Shown here piece by piece: positions 44,009 to 53,111 of a DNA stretch of 64,000 nucleotides. Under the pieces are notes generated by a model. The model saw only the letters and a program-made list of their open reading frames with translations. It was not told where the DNA came from and ran no database searches. The position numbers and the translations under genes were made by a program. The DNA comes from Paracholeplasma manati. GTDB taxonomy: Bacteria > Bacillota_I > Bacilli_A > Acholeplasmatales > UBA5453. Every line of letters begins with the position of its first letter. Position 1 is the stretch's first letter. Location: assembly GCF_025742995.1 (NCBI RefSeq), contig NZ_JAOVQM010000003.1, positions 124,001 through 188,000 on the forward strand, given 5' to 3'.

Positions 44009-45328
44009 TTATTGCTCCTTTTGTTGGTAATTTTGTAAAATTGTTTGAATATATGGGGATGATTTTAGGGATTCAGTGACTTGATTCGAATTGTAATAAA
44101 CCATGAATTCTTGGTAAGCTTCATCCAAAATACGACGATAAGCATTCCCTGATCCAGCAGAAGGCTGGTTAAGTATGGTGTCTAATCGTTTCGCACTAGC
44201 CAAGAACAATTGATCATACAATGAAGCATCTAAGTACAATTCAACTGAAGTTAGGACTTGCATGGCATGGGCTGGCGCTTGCCATTCACTCAATTGATTT
44301 AAATTGGCATGTGTATCGACCAAATGGGTATATAATCCACGAACACTTAGCTCGAATAACGTGTCTACTTGTTGTTTTAAATAGGCTTCATAAGCATCTA
44401 TTTTGGATTCAAGCACCAATAATTTTTGATATTTCACGCTTGGCAACAATGGAATGGTCGCGTTTGGAAAGTATTCTGTTGAGAATGTTGCATAGGCTTG
44501 ATTGAACTGTACAAGGTTTGAATCATACAATTCTTTTAAGTTATCAATGGCTGCTCTTAGGTTCTCTATATACGTATCCACTTCGAGTAACAAAGATGCT
44601 TTTTGATCATCGAGATTTCGTTTTAATGCTTCGAGTTGCGTTTTAAGTGCATCGATTTCTGTTGCCACAAAGCCGCGTCTGATTTCATTCAATCTTGGAA
44701 TATCATAGGATAGAAGTGTATCTAAGCTATAGGATGGATCGATGGCGATGATGGCTTTAATCAAAGCGAGTTTTCGAGGTGTGATATTGAGCGATTTGGC
44801 TTCTGAAATCAAGGCTTCAGTCACTTGGATCATTTGAATTCTGGATTGAAAACGCGCTTGAATACGCTCATTTAATTTGTTTTCAATCGTTGATTTTTCA
44901 TTATATGCGTTGACATTTACCACAGAAGCATCTGTGACATAACCCAACACAGTGGCTTGTGTAATGACTGCTTCAATGGCGTCATTCACGGATAAGCTGG
45001 TCAAAACCATGTTTTCAATGACCACTTCACCATCCAAATTGAGGGCACGATAGGACGTGACTTCATCTTTCTCATCCACGGTAAACTCGATAGATGGGTT
45101 GATGTCAACCGTCACAATCGATGGGGTCGTAGGGTTTTGTCTAAATAAGGTGATACCAACCAAAACCAATAATAGAAGTCCAACTGTCATGGCAAGTTTT
45201 GGATGCCAGTGGATAACGCTCGATTTATGCTTTTCTTGTCTAGGGATTTGGGATAAAATACGTGCTTTATCCAGTTCAATGGTCTTTCCTTCGGCTTTTA
45301 ATTGTTCAATTAAAGATTTATTTGTCAT
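44009..45328 (-). CDS. RsgI-like membrane anti-sigma factor candidate
   Basis: A 439-residue bitopic protein. About 45 cytosolic residues (with ELDKARILSQIP) precede one membrane helix (about 47-63), then the outer domain starts TVDINPSIEFTVDEKDEV, with the cleavable-type Asn77-Pro78 bond, an AVITQATVLGYVTD helix and a long coiled-coil-rich C-terminal region. By analogy with RsgI, the cytosolic part would hold the sigma factor encoded just upstream until cleavage and intramembrane proteolysis. I cannot match the short cytosolic region to the RsgI N-terminal domain with certainty. It overlaps the sigma gene by 11 nt, with GGAGGTACC before the ATG. No carbohydrate-binding domain is evident at its C-terminus, unlike cellulosome RsgI proteins. 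Confidence 0.7.
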   Translation of the reverse strand: MTNKSLIEQLKAEGKTIELDKARILSQIPRQEKHKSSVIHWHPKLAMTVGLLLLVLVGITLFRQNPTTPSIVTVDINPSIEFTVDEKDEVTSYRALNLDGEVVIENMVLTSLSVNDAIEAVITQATVLGYVTDASVVNVNAYNEKSTIENKLNERIQARFQSRIQMIQVTEALISEAKSLNITPRKLALIKAIIAIDPSYSLDTLLSYDIPRLNEIRRGFVATEIDALKTQLEALKRNLDDQKASLLLEVDTYIENLRAAIDNLKELYDSNLVQFNQAYATFSTEYFPNATIPLLPSVKYQKLLVLESKIDAYEAYLKQQVDTLFELSVRGLYTHLVDTHANLNQLSEWQAPAHAMQVLTSVELYLDASLYDQLFLASAKRLDTILNQPSAGSGNAYRRILDEAYQEFMVYYNSNQVTESLKSSPYIQTILQNYQQKEQ

Positions 45329-45845
45329 GATTGGTACCTCCTTCCAGCTGGTGTTTCAATTTTTCAAGTGCCACATTGAGTTTAAATGTCACACCTGAGG
45401 TGGATAAATTCAGTGTTTTCGCAACTGTTTGTCTCGTTTTTCCTTCAACAACACAATGCATCACAATATAGAATTCATCTTCATCCAATACTTGGGCCGC
45501 TAAATCCATGAGCGGCGTTTCTGTGTCTTCTTGGGTGGGTTGATTGAGTGTTTCCACATCCACGAGTGTTTCTCTCGATTGTTTGTGGTAATGATTGATG
45601 GCTTCATTTTTAGCAATGCGCATGATCCATGATTTGGGTTGGTCATCCTGATAAGATGCACGGTTTTGATAGATTTTCATGTAGACGTCTTGCATGATTT
45701 CTTCAGCAACCGCTGTCCGTTTCACGATTTGGTAGATTTGATAGAACACCATACGGTTGGTTATATCATAAATCACATCCATCGCGTTACTCTGACCATT
45801 TTTTAACTGTTTCATGGCTTGTTTCAATTTAATTTGATCAAACAT
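45318..45845 (-). CDS. ECF-type RNA polymerase sigma factor
   Basis: A 175-residue sigma-70-family protein with region 2 (about 10-85: EEIMQDVYMKIYQNR and SWIMRIAKNEAINHYHK, the -10 recognition helix) and region 4 (about 115-165: EDEFYIVMHCVVEGKTRQTVAKTLNLSTSGVTFKLN, a helix-turn-helix for -35 recognition). Regions 1 and 3 are missing, which defines the ECF group. An open frame reaches 45941, but ATG at 45845 with GGAGTGG 5-7 nt upstream is the start. Pairing with an RsgI-like protein is unusual since RsgI normally partners SigI. Confidence 0.88.
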   Translation of the reverse strand: MFDQIKLKQAMKQLKNGQSNAMDVIYDITNRMVFYQIYQIVKRTAVAEEIMQDVYMKIYQNRASYQDDQPKSWIMRIAKNEAINHYHKQSRETLVDVETLNQPTQEDTETPLMDLAAQVLDEDEFYIVMHCVVEGKTRQTVAKTLNLSTSGVTFKLNVALEKLKHQLEGGTNHDK

Positions 45846-45929
45846 ATGACCACTCCCAACATCCCTGACACCTATATAACAAATAACTTGTATGGTTTCG
45901 CCAGTAAAAAGTAAAAAATCTTTAATTCC

Positions 45930-45958
45930 ATTATACGCCAACTGATGATAAGACTAAA
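45930..45958 (-). promoter_or_regulatory. Possible promoter of the sigma/anti-sigma operon
   Basis: Read on the minus strand: TTTAGT (45953-45958), 17-bp spacer, TATAAT (45930-45935). This is a housekeeping-type promoter; an additional ECF-type autoregulatory promoter could not be recognised. Confidence 0.4.
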
Positions 45959-46085
45959 TTTGATTTGGACCATTCTACAAAAAAAATCCCATAATTATGG
46001 ATACATCATCAAATAATGGGTTGTTTACTAGTCAAAATGACCAATTTAAGGTATGATATTTATAAAGCAATTTGGAGGTAATCAC

Positions 46086-46592
46086 ATGAAAAGAATCATT
46101 TTAGCTGGTGGCTGTTTTTGGGGCGTTCAAGCCTATTTTAGAGATGTCAAAGGGGTTAAACATACCGAAGTTGGATATGCCAATGGAAACAAAGAGAACC
46201 CAACCTACAAAGAAGTATGTAACGGGGTTGCGACACACGCCGAAGTAACATTGGTTGAATACGATGAAACCGTGGTTCAATTACCAACCCTATTGGAACA
46301 CTTTTTTAGAATCATCAATCCTTATACCCTCAATCGTCAGGGACATGATGTTGGAGTTCAGTACCGCTCAGGGGTGTACTTTGAATCCGAAGAAGACGCT
46401 CAGGTTGCCCGTCAATTTATCGCTTCAAGACAAGCATTATCGGAACGCAAGTTTGCGGTTGTGGTTGAACCATTAAAAAACTATTATATCGCTGAAGAGT
46501 ATCATCAAGATTATTTGATTAAGAATCCAAACGGGTATTGTCACGTGAATCTTGGTTTATTAAAAGAGGATGAGAAAAATGAAAAGAACTGA
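46086..46592 (+). CDS. msrA: Peptide methionine sulfoxide reductase MsrA
   Basis: Repairs Met-S-sulfoxide in proteins; 168 residues. Catalytic motif GGCFWG near the N-terminus (Cys10), then VGYANGNKENPTYKEVCNG and the HFFRIINPYTLNRQGHDVGVQYRSG block, plus AEEYHQDYLIKNPNGYC at the C-terminus. GGAGG precedes the ATG at 46086; the open frame upstream from 46053 is spurious. The downstream dCMP deaminase gene overlaps by 14 nt. Confidence 0.95.
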   Translation: MKRIILAGGCFWGVQAYFRDVKGVKHTEVGYANGNKENPTYKEVCNGVATHAEVTLVEYDETVVQLPTLLEHFFRIINPYTLNRQGHDVGVQYRSGVYFESEEDAQVARQFIASRQALSERKFAVVVEPLKNYYIAEEYHQDYLIKNPNGYCHVNLGLLKEDEKNEKN

Positions 46593-47049
46593 TTACATTT
46601 CTTGGGATCAGTATTTCATGGGGGTTGCTTCTTTGTCAGCGCTTCGCTCAAAGGACCCAAGCACACAAGTTGGTGCATGCATCATCAATCCCGATAAACG
46701 CATCATCGGTATTGGCTATAATGGCTTACCACAGGTCTTATCGGACGATGAATTCCCTTGGACCAAAGAGGGCGACCTACAAGACACCAAATACCCGTAT
46801 GTCGTTCATGCGGAAGCAAATGCCATTCTAAATGCCACACAATCCCTCAAAAATGGGGTTTGTTATGTCACTCTATTCCCCTGTCACGAATGTGCCAAAC
46901 TGTTAATTCAAAGTGGAATTAAAGAATTGGTTTATCAAGAAAATAAATATGAAGATACACCATCGAATCGAGCATCGATGCGGATGTTTACAGCTGCAGG
47001 TGTTAAAATTCGACAATTTCATTTGGGTCATCTCGAGATTAAAAAATGA
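46579..47049 (+). CDS. dCMP deaminase (ComEB-like)
   Basis: Zinc-dependent deoxycytidylate deaminase, 156 residues, supplying dUMP for thymidylate synthesis. Metal ligands are in VHAEANAIL (His and the proton-shuttling Glu) and PCHECAKLL (two Cys). RSKDPSTQVGACIIN and GIGYNGLP are also characteristic. A first ATG at 46570 lies on top of the AGAGGA ribosome site; ATG 46579 is used. It overlaps msrA and, by 4 nt, the protease gene. Confidence 0.92.
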   Translation: MKRTDYISWDQYFMGVASLSALRSKDPSTQVGACIINPDKRIIGIGYNGLPQVLSDDEFPWTKEGDLQDTKYPYVVHAEANAILNATQSLKNGVCYVTLFPCHECAKLLIQSGIKELVYQENKYEDTPSNRASMRMFTAAGVKIRQFHLGHLEIKK

Positions 47050-48041
47050 AATGGATGATTAAACACAAATGGATTAGCCTAGTCATATTGCTTGTCTATG
47101 CCAGCTTAGCCATTTTATTCACGTATCGAATGGATGATTATACCTTAACCCTCAAGGGTGACTTGACGCCAGTTAAAACCACATTGTTAGATTCGGAAGA
47201 TGACCATTTCTATACCATTTACGTGGTCAGTATGGATCGTCCAACCTTATTTCAATATTGGATTGGCACACTCACCGATTCAATCGATGTTTCCAGGTTA
47301 CCTGAAGCATATCGTGGTATGAGTGCGATGACACAATACAAAATGGGTCAAATCGCAGAAGAAATCAGCTACCAATACGCAACCATCCAGGCTTATACCA
47401 AAGCCAACTTGGTTGATCCGTCCATTCAAATCGAATATGATCTGCTTGGATACATGGTCAGTTATGTTGAATTGGAACAAACAGGCATCGAATTGGGGGA
47501 TCTTTTGGTAGAAGTTGAAGGGCAAAATTATGCAAATTTACCTCAAAACGCCTTTTTTGGATACTTTTCGAATCAAAACACAGTCGAAGTGGTTGTCATT
47601 CGAGAAGGTAATCCGATTGAGCTCACATTAAATAAATTAACCTCTATTGACCGTTATGGGATTCGTTTAGAACCATATTATGATATCGAAACCACACCGA
47701 ATCTCGAAACAACCTATGGCAATGATTTTATTGGTGGTCCATCGGGTGGTATGATACAAACCCTCGATATATATATGAAACTACTCAATATTGATTTGAA
47801 GGATTTGAAGATTGCCGGCACAGGTACCATTGAGATGGATGGTACCATCGGTGAAATTGGTGGCATTGAACAAAAAATATGGACAGCTAATGATCATGAT
47901 ATCGATATTTTCTTGTGTGCAGCGGCCAATTACGACGCAGCACTGGCCATTTATGAAACATTAGATCATCCTGGTTTTACACTGATCAAGGTAGGTGACA
48001 TCGATGAAGCGATTCAAAGCATTATGGATAGACTATCTTGA
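47046..48041 (+). CDS. PDZ/Lon-type (S16) membrane protease, YlbL/SepM-like
   Basis: A 331-residue membrane-anchored protease facing outward. One N-terminal helix (about 9-27), a PDZ-like domain (about 125-200, TGIELGDLLVEVEGQNY), and a C-terminal Lon proteolytic domain with the catalytic dyad Ser233 (GGPSGGMIQT) and Lys277 (GTIGEIGGIEQK). The matching Bacillota family includes YlbL and the competence-peptide protease SepM; the substrate here is unknown. It overlaps the dCMP deaminase gene by 4 nt and the next membrane protein by 38 nt. Confidence 0.88.
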   Translation: MKWMIKHKWISLVILLVYASLAILFTYRMDDYTLTLKGDLTPVKTTLLDSEDDHFYTIYVVSMDRPTLFQYWIGTLTDSIDVSRLPEAYRGMSAMTQYKMGQIAEEISYQYATIQAYTKANLVDPSIQIEYDLLGYMVSYVELEQTGIELGDLLVEVEGQNYANLPQNAFFGYFSNQNTVEVVVIREGNPIELTLNKLTSIDRYGIRLEPYYDIETTPNLETTYGNDFIGGPSGGMIQTLDIYMKLLNIDLKDLKIAGTGTIEMDGTIGEIGGIEQKIWTANDHDIDIFLCAAANYDAALAIYETLDHPGFTLIKVGDIDEAIQSIMDRLS

Positions 48042-48399
48042 TGCCAGAAAGAACTATCGGAACATTAAAAAGCAATGGACATGGAAACAGTCACTAATTT
48101 ACACCCTAAACACTGTAGGTATGGCCTTATGGATCATGATTATTCCAGCGCTTTTGGTCATCAATTTGTTGATGTTCGTGACTTACATGAAGGTTTGGAT
48201 TGTCTATGGTGCACTCATAGGTTATGGGTTCATCCACCTTGTTTATTTATTTGAAACGAATGTAATAAAAGACTATTCAAATGACCTTGAATTTGTTAAA
48301 ATAAGAAGGCTATTCAAACTGTATACTTTTTTATTGGGTACCTTATGGTTTGGATTGGTTTATACCTTATATATGATTTTTGGAGGTTATATCGTATGA
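48004..48399 (+). CDS. Small hypothetical membrane protein
   Basis: A 131-residue protein, family not recognised. A basic N-terminus (about 1-35) is followed by two hydrophobic segments that pair into a hairpin (about 38-57 and 63-83), a charged loop and a last helix near 108-128. ATG at 48004 with AGGTAGGTGA upstream is used instead of the in-frame GTG at 47995. It begins 38 nt inside the protease gene and its stop overlaps the lspA start, so it is translated as part of the operon. Confidence 0.65.
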   Translation: MKRFKALWIDYLDARKNYRNIKKQWTWKQSLIYTLNTVGMALWIMIIPALLVINLLMFVTYMKVWIVYGALIGYGFIHLVYLFETNVIKDYSNDLEFVKIRRLFKLYTFLLGTLWFGLVYTLYMIFGGYIV

Positions 48400-48851
48400 T
48401 TACAGGCATCATCATCATTGTCGCCATCATTATTTTAGACCAAATAACCAAATACCTGACGGTTACCCAAATTGGCGACCGTACAATCGTTATCATCGAT
48501 GGGTTTTTCAACTTGATTGAAAGACACAATTATGGTGCTGGTTGGAGTATGTTTGAAGGCAACTGGCTATTTTTAGTAGCAGTAACCATCGTATCACTCG
48601 TCTTCTTTGGTTATTTGTTCAAATCGGTCAGTTTTAAAGAAAAATGGGTGTATAGCACAGCCATTTCACTCATGATTGGTGGTACGCTCGGTAACTTTAT
48701 TGACCGCTTAAGACTGGGTTATGTAATTGATTTCTTGCAGTTTATTTTTGGTAGTTATGAATTTCCAACCTTTAATATCGCCGATTCAGCGCTAACGGTT
48801 GGTGTGATATTATTCGCAATCGATGTATTCTTTTTGGAGCAAAAACGATGA
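48396..48851 (+). CDS. lspA: Lipoprotein signal peptidase II
   Basis: Aspartic membrane protease that removes signal peptides of the lipoproteins found throughout this window. The 151-residue protein has four helices, IILDQITKY at the start, NYGAGWSMF, and NIADSALTVGV with the catalytic Asp; the second Asp is in NFIDRLRLGYVIDFL. GGAGGT precedes the ATG at 48396; the frame open from 48345 is not supported. It overlaps its neighbours by 4 nt on both sides. Confidence 0.95.
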   Translation: MITGIIIIVAIIILDQITKYLTVTQIGDRTIVIIDGFFNLIERHNYGAGWSMFEGNWLFLVAVTIVSLVFFGYLFKSVSFKEKWVYSTAISLMIGGTLGNFIDRLRLGYVIDFLQFIFGSYEFPTFNIADSALTVGVILFAIDVFFLEQKR

Positions 48852-49759
48852 ATAAATGGGTATTTAATGTAGAAGAATCACACGTCGGGTTACGTGCAGA
48901 TGTGTTTGTCGCACAACTATTAACCGAAACCACGCGCAGTCAAATTAAAAAATTATTTGATGCGAAACAAGTCCATATCGAAGGCGAACCCATCAAGGCT
49001 AGTTACGCAGTTCGATTTGATGATGAACTGACAGTCTACTCAAACGATGAGGCAGTTAAGATTGATCCAGTCAACTTGAACTTAGAAATCGTCTATGAAG
49101 ATGATGACGTCGCTGTTGTATACAAGCCACAAGGGATGGTTGTCCACCCGGCTGTGAGTTATAAAGAAGTTACTTTAGTTCATGGTTTAAAGTATCAAAT
49201 CCAAACTTTATCAGACATCAACGGCACACTCAGACCCGGTATCGTTCACCGCATTGACAAAGATACTTCAGGCTTGTTGTTGGTTGCGAAAACCAATTTT
49301 GCGCATGAATCGTTGGTAACACAACTTCAAGATAAAACGGTTAGACGTGTTTATGAAGCCATTTGTTTGAATCCGATTGTTGAAGATTCAGGCACCATTT
49401 CCACTCCTGTGGGCAGGGATGAAATCAATCGCTTAAAAATGGCTGTAACCAATGATGGTAAATTAGCGGTAACCCATTTTAAGGTGCTCAAACGTTATAA
49501 AAAACACAATTATATTGAATGTGTCCTTGAAACGGGCAGAACCCATCAAATTCGTGTACATATGCAATACATTGGACACCCTGTATTAGGTGATCCGCTT
49601 TATGGTAATAAACCTGTATACGGCACGACTGGACAATTTTTGCATGCGAAAACATTGGGATTTATCCATCCAAGAACTGGAAAATACCTAGAATTCTCAC
49701 ATGAATCGCCTGAGATTTTTAGACAAACATTGGAAAAACTAGAAAACAACGAACTATAA
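48848..49759 (+). CDS. RluA/RluD-family pseudouridine synthase
   Basis: RNA-modifying enzyme of 303 residues: N-terminal S4 RNA-binding domain (about 10-70, RADVFVAQLL and KQVHIEGEPI), then the catalytic domain with VVYKPQGMVVHP and HRIDKDTSGLLLVAK (catalytic Asp), GRTHQIRVHMQYIGHPVLGDPLYG. This is the RluD/YlyB type, the usual neighbour of lspA in Bacillota; RluD target assignment is not certain. It is followed by a terminator. Confidence 0.93.
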   Translation: MNKWVFNVEESHVGLRADVFVAQLLTETTRSQIKKLFDAKQVHIEGEPIKASYAVRFDDELTVYSNDEAVKIDPVNLNLEIVYEDDDVAVVYKPQGMVVHPAVSYKEVTLVHGLKYQIQTLSDINGTLRPGIVHRIDKDTSGLLLVAKTNFAHESLVTQLQDKTVRRVYEAICLNPIVEDSGTISTPVGRDEINRLKMAVTNDGKLAVTHFKVLKRYKKHNYIECVLETGRTHQIRVHMQYIGHPVLGDPLYGNKPVYGTTGQFLHAKTLGFIHPRTGKYLEFSHESPEIFRQTLEKLENNEL

Positions 49760-49762
49760 AAC

Positions 49763-49790
49763 AAAACCTCCACAAGTGTGGAGGTTAATT
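49763..49790. terminator. Bidirectional terminator between the RluD-type gene and rnhC
   Basis: AACCTCCAC (49765-49773) pairs with GTGGAGGTT (49778-49786). On the minus strand the stem is followed by TTTTGTTTT, so it serves rnhC best; the plus-strand T content is weaker. Confidence 0.75.
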
Positions 49791-50657
49791 TATTTTGATG
49801 GGTCCTTCAATGTGATTCTTGGTTAAATTCTTAAAATTCAATTTGGTAATCGGTGGTAATGCTTGATAACCTCTGGATTTATAGATCTCAACCAGTTGCT
49901 TGTCCACCTCACTGCCTGCACCTTTGAGTAAATTGAGGCCGATGAATTTAGAAAATTGTTGCATTTTCGCGAGGAAAGCATAACGAGCGATGATGGAAGC
50001 AGCAGCAACACTAATATGCACGCTTTCTGCTTTTGTATAGAAATTGATATCGCGATAAATGAGTTTTTCGGTTTTAAGATAATTAAAGTATATCGGTGGT
50101 TCACAAAATTGATCCAAAATCACTGGCACTTTTTCCGTTAATTTTTCGGATGTCTTGATGATGGCGTGGTTGTGTAAATACGCTTTAATCTTGTTCATAT
50201 TATAACCCTTACGTACCATTTCATTGTATTTTTCAGGGTTAAGAATCAAAATAGAGTGGATTAAACGGTTGGCTAAAATCGGTCCAATCTTGGAAATCAT
50301 GGTATCTGTCATCGCTTTAGAATCTTTCACACCTAGCGATTCTAGGAACGCAATATCCGTTTTAGAGACATAGGCACTGCAGACAACGATGGGTCCAAAT
50401 AAATCTCCAGTCCCCACTTCATCAGAACCAATTGCCGCGTAGGTTTCAATCCCTAAAATGCTTTTAATGTGGCTGAGTTCTTGTTCAAAATCGCCTTGTA
50501 GCACCACTTTACCGGTTTTATATGCGTGGATGGTTAGTCCATTTTTAACGGCCGAGAAAGCAACATACTGATTCGAGTGATCACGTTCGAACGATTTATA
50601 TGCTTGAATCAGTATATTTAATTGTTCGGGTGAAATACTCAAACTGTAATTTGCCAT
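49785..50657 (-). CDS. rnhC: Ribonuclease HIII
   Basis: Removes RNA from RNA-DNA hybrids; 290 residues. An N-terminal TBP-like substrate-binding domain (about 1-75) is followed by the RNase H fold with IGSDEVGTGDLFGPIVVCSA (Asp-Glu catalytic start), LGVKDSKAMTD, and AESVHISVAAASIIARYAFL. The TBP-like extension and the DEVG variant distinguish HIII from HII. It is divergent from mutS2, as in other Bacillota. Confidence 0.94.
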   Translation of the reverse strand: MANYSLSISPEQLNILIQAYKSFERDHSNQYVAFSAVKNGLTIHAYKTGKVVLQGDFEQELSHIKSILGIETYAAIGSDEVGTGDLFGPIVVCSAYVSKTDIAFLESLGVKDSKAMTDTMISKIGPILANRLIHSILILNPEKYNEMVRKGYNMNKIKAYLHNHAIIKTSEKLTEKVPVILDQFCEPPIYFNYLKTEKLIYRDINFYTKAESVHISVAAASIIARYAFLAKMQQFSKFIGLNLLKGAGSEVDKQLVEIYKSRGYQALPPITKLNFKNLTKNHIEGPIKIN

Positions 50658-50720
50658 ATATTTTCTCCTAACTGTATATGATTATACCATAAAATTTGAT
50701 AAAATGTAAGAGGTGATACT

Positions 50721-53036
50721 ATGAGTTACGCTTTCAAAGCACTCGAGTTTGATGTCGTATTGACGCGCATTTCGAAATATGCCATGTGTCAAACGACGGT
50801 ACAAAACATCATAAACTTGGTTCCATTGGATGACCTTGAAACTGTGAAGGTAGAGATTCAAAAGACCAAACAAACCTTAGACCTCATCGCTCGCATGGGT
50901 TCTTTTCCATTCATTGAAGATTACGATATCGATGATCTATTCAACGCCATTACCATTGGACAAACATTATCGATAAAGGACATTCTCTCCGTTCGTTTAT
51001 TCATGGTGATGACACGTGACATTTTAAATCAGTTCAAAGAAATGACTCGAAATAAGATGAATTTTGATTCCATCAAATACATTCATGAGCGCTTGTTTCC
51101 AACCGATCATTTGATTTCATTGATTGATTCTAAAATTGACCCTGATGGGATTGTCCTAGATAGTGCCTCCGAGGCTTTGATGACAATCCGTAAACAGCAG
51201 AGAAGATTAGAACAACAACGTCGTGAAATTCTCAATAGCCTTTTACAAAAAAGAGCTTCACAACTCAATGAACAAATGATTGTGATGCGTAATAATCGCT
51301 ATTGTTTACCAGTTAAAGCCGATTATAAGCACACCTTTAAAGGAATCATCCATGATGAATCCTCATCCGGGACCACTGCATTCATCGAACCGATTGAAAC
51401 CATTGAAAAAACCGTTGAACTCGAACGATTGATGTTTGCTGAACAACAAGAAATCATCAAAATACTCGAAGAGATTTCTGGTGAACTTAAAATCGATGTT
51501 GATGCGCTCAAAGGCAATCTAGATGCCTTACTGGTGTTGGATTTACTCCAGAGTAAGGCCAAATACGCCCTTGAAATTGACGCCTATGCTGTCTCTATGA
51601 ATGATCAAGGGTTGATTCGTTTAATCGATGCGAGACACCCATTAATTGACCCTAAAATGGTCGTACCTATTTCTTTGGAACTCAATGAAATTAAACGAAC
51701 CATCCTCATATCTGGGCCGAATACTGGTGGTAAAACGGTGGCTTTAAAAACCACAGGCTTATTATCATTGATGGCCCAATCCGGCTTATTGGTACCGATG
51801 AAAAGCGAAGGCGAACTTTCGATTTTTAAAGGGGTATATGCCGACATTGGTGATGAACAATCCATTTTACAATCCTTATCCACATTCTCATCCCACATGA
51901 AGAAAATCAAACACATCGTCGATATCGCGAGTGATGATATTCTGGTATTGATGGATGAACTGGGCAGTGGGACAGACCCACAAGAAGGTAGCGCATTGGC
52001 GATGGGTATTTTGGACTATTTAGAACCATTTAATCTTAGGATGATTGTGACAACCCATTATTCTGAGTTGAAGGTCTACGCTTACACACACCCACACATT
52101 GCGAACGCTAGTGTCGCATTCGACATCGATACATTAAAGCCTTTATACCGTATCAATTATGGTATTAGTGGATCATCAAATGCCCTTTACATTGCGAAAA
52201 AACTCGGTTTGAGCGAACAGGTGATACGATTAGCTCAAGGGTATTCTAGTCTCAAAGAAAATGATTTAACCAAATCCATCAAAGCTTTTGAAGATGAATC
52301 ATTGATTGTCAAACAAAAAGAGGCTGAGCTTTCGAAAGAACTCCTCCATATCGAAATGCTCCGCAAGGAATATGAACAAAAAATCGATACCTTAGAAGCC
52401 GAAAAAGATGCGATCATTGCTAAAACCAAAGCACAAGCCGATAAAAAGATGAAAGCTAACTTGGAAAAAGCACAAGAATTGATCGATATCTTATCCATGA
52501 AAGATTTGAAAGACCATGAAGTTGCTCAAATCAAATACGAGTTCAAACAGTTGGATTTTGATGATGTTCCGAAAGAAATAGCCCGTGACTTAAAGGTTGG
52601 TGACCATGTGTTCATCAAATCTTATGATCAAAATGGTGTCATCACACAAAAGATTAAAAATCAATTCAAAGTCAAATTTGGGATGTTTGAATTGTTATTT
52701 GATGCAAAAGACCTAAAACCAACAGACGAACCCATCATTAGACCCAGAACAGTCAAATCAAAACCGATTGAAACCAAGACAGTGGTTAGTGATGTGAAAA
52801 TGGAACTGGATTTGAGGGGTTATCGTTTTGAAGATGTGAAAGAAGAACTTGAAAAATTCCTTGATACCGCTGTTTTAAATCATATGCGTTCCGTGCGAAT
52901 TATTCATGGTTTCGGTACTGGAGCGGTTCGTAAAGCCGTTTATGATGTCATAAAATCCTCACCTTATGTTGGGTCATATCGCTACGGTGGTGAGGGTGAA
53001 GGTCTCAATGGTGTAACCATCATATCGTTAAAGTAG
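50721..53036 (+). CDS. mutS2: Endonuclease MutS2
   Basis: A 771-residue ABC-type ATPase with nuclease activity, linked to recombination suppression and ribosome rescue. Core and clamp helices come first, then Walker A GPNTGGKTVALKT (about residue 333), signature QSLSTFSSHMKK, Walker B ILVLMDELGSGTDPQEGSAL, a coiled-coil region (about 515-600) and a C-terminal Smr domain with LDLRGYRFEDVKEELEKFLD and RIIHGFGTGAVR. No mismatch-recognition domain is present, which separates it from MutS1. GAGGTGATACT precedes the ATG. Confidence 0.96.
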   Translation: MSYAFKALEFDVVLTRISKYAMCQTTVQNIINLVPLDDLETVKVEIQKTKQTLDLIARMGSFPFIEDYDIDDLFNAITIGQTLSIKDILSVRLFMVMTRDILNQFKEMTRNKMNFDSIKYIHERLFPTDHLISLIDSKIDPDGIVLDSASEALMTIRKQQRRLEQQRREILNSLLQKRASQLNEQMIVMRNNRYCLPVKADYKHTFKGIIHDESSSGTTAFIEPIETIEKTVELERLMFAEQQEIIKILEEISGELKIDVDALKGNLDALLVLDLLQSKAKYALEIDAYAVSMNDQGLIRLIDARHPLIDPKMVVPISLELNEIKRTILISGPNTGGKTVALKTTGLLSLMAQSGLLVPMKSEGELSIFKGVYADIGDEQSILQSLSTFSSHMKKIKHIVDIASDDILVLMDELGSGTDPQEGSALAMGILDYLEPFNLRMIVTTHYSELKVYAYTHPHIANASVAFDIDTLKPLYRINYGISGSSNALYIAKKLGLSEQVIRLAQGYSSLKENDLTKSIKAFEDESLIVKQKEAELSKELLHIEMLRKEYEQKIDTLEAEKDAIIAKTKAQADKKMKANLEKAQELIDILSMKDLKDHEVAQIKYEFKQLDFDDVPKEIARDLKVGDHVFIKSYDQNGVITQKIKNQFKVKFGMFELLFDAKDLKPTDEPIIRPRTVKSKPIETKTVVSDVKMELDLRGYRFEDVKEELEKFLDTAVLNHMRSVRIIHGFGTGAVRKAVYDVIKSSPYVGSYRYGGEGEGLNGVTIISLK

Positions 53037-53048
53037 GTTGCTTTTGAC

Positions 53049-53077
53049 TTGAATTAAACGGTTACATAATTTATAAT
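53049..53077 (+). promoter_or_regulatory. Promoter of trxA
   Basis: TTGAAT (53049-53054), 17-bp spacer, TATAAT (53072-53077); leader of about 28 nt. Confidence 0.65.
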
Positions 53078-53111
53078 AATCTTAAGTAATGATGAAATTG
53101 GAGGGTATTTT

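Noticed and set aside
42634-45328. A single gene split by a frameshift
   Set aside because: The lipoprotein has its own ribosome site, start codon and lipobox, and repeats the DINPS domain of the upstream protein, so these are two genes.
45989-46000. Perfect palindrome CCATAATTATGG before msrA
   Set aside because: It is short and AT-rich, occurs once, and has no partner site or T tract, so it was not called an operator or terminator.
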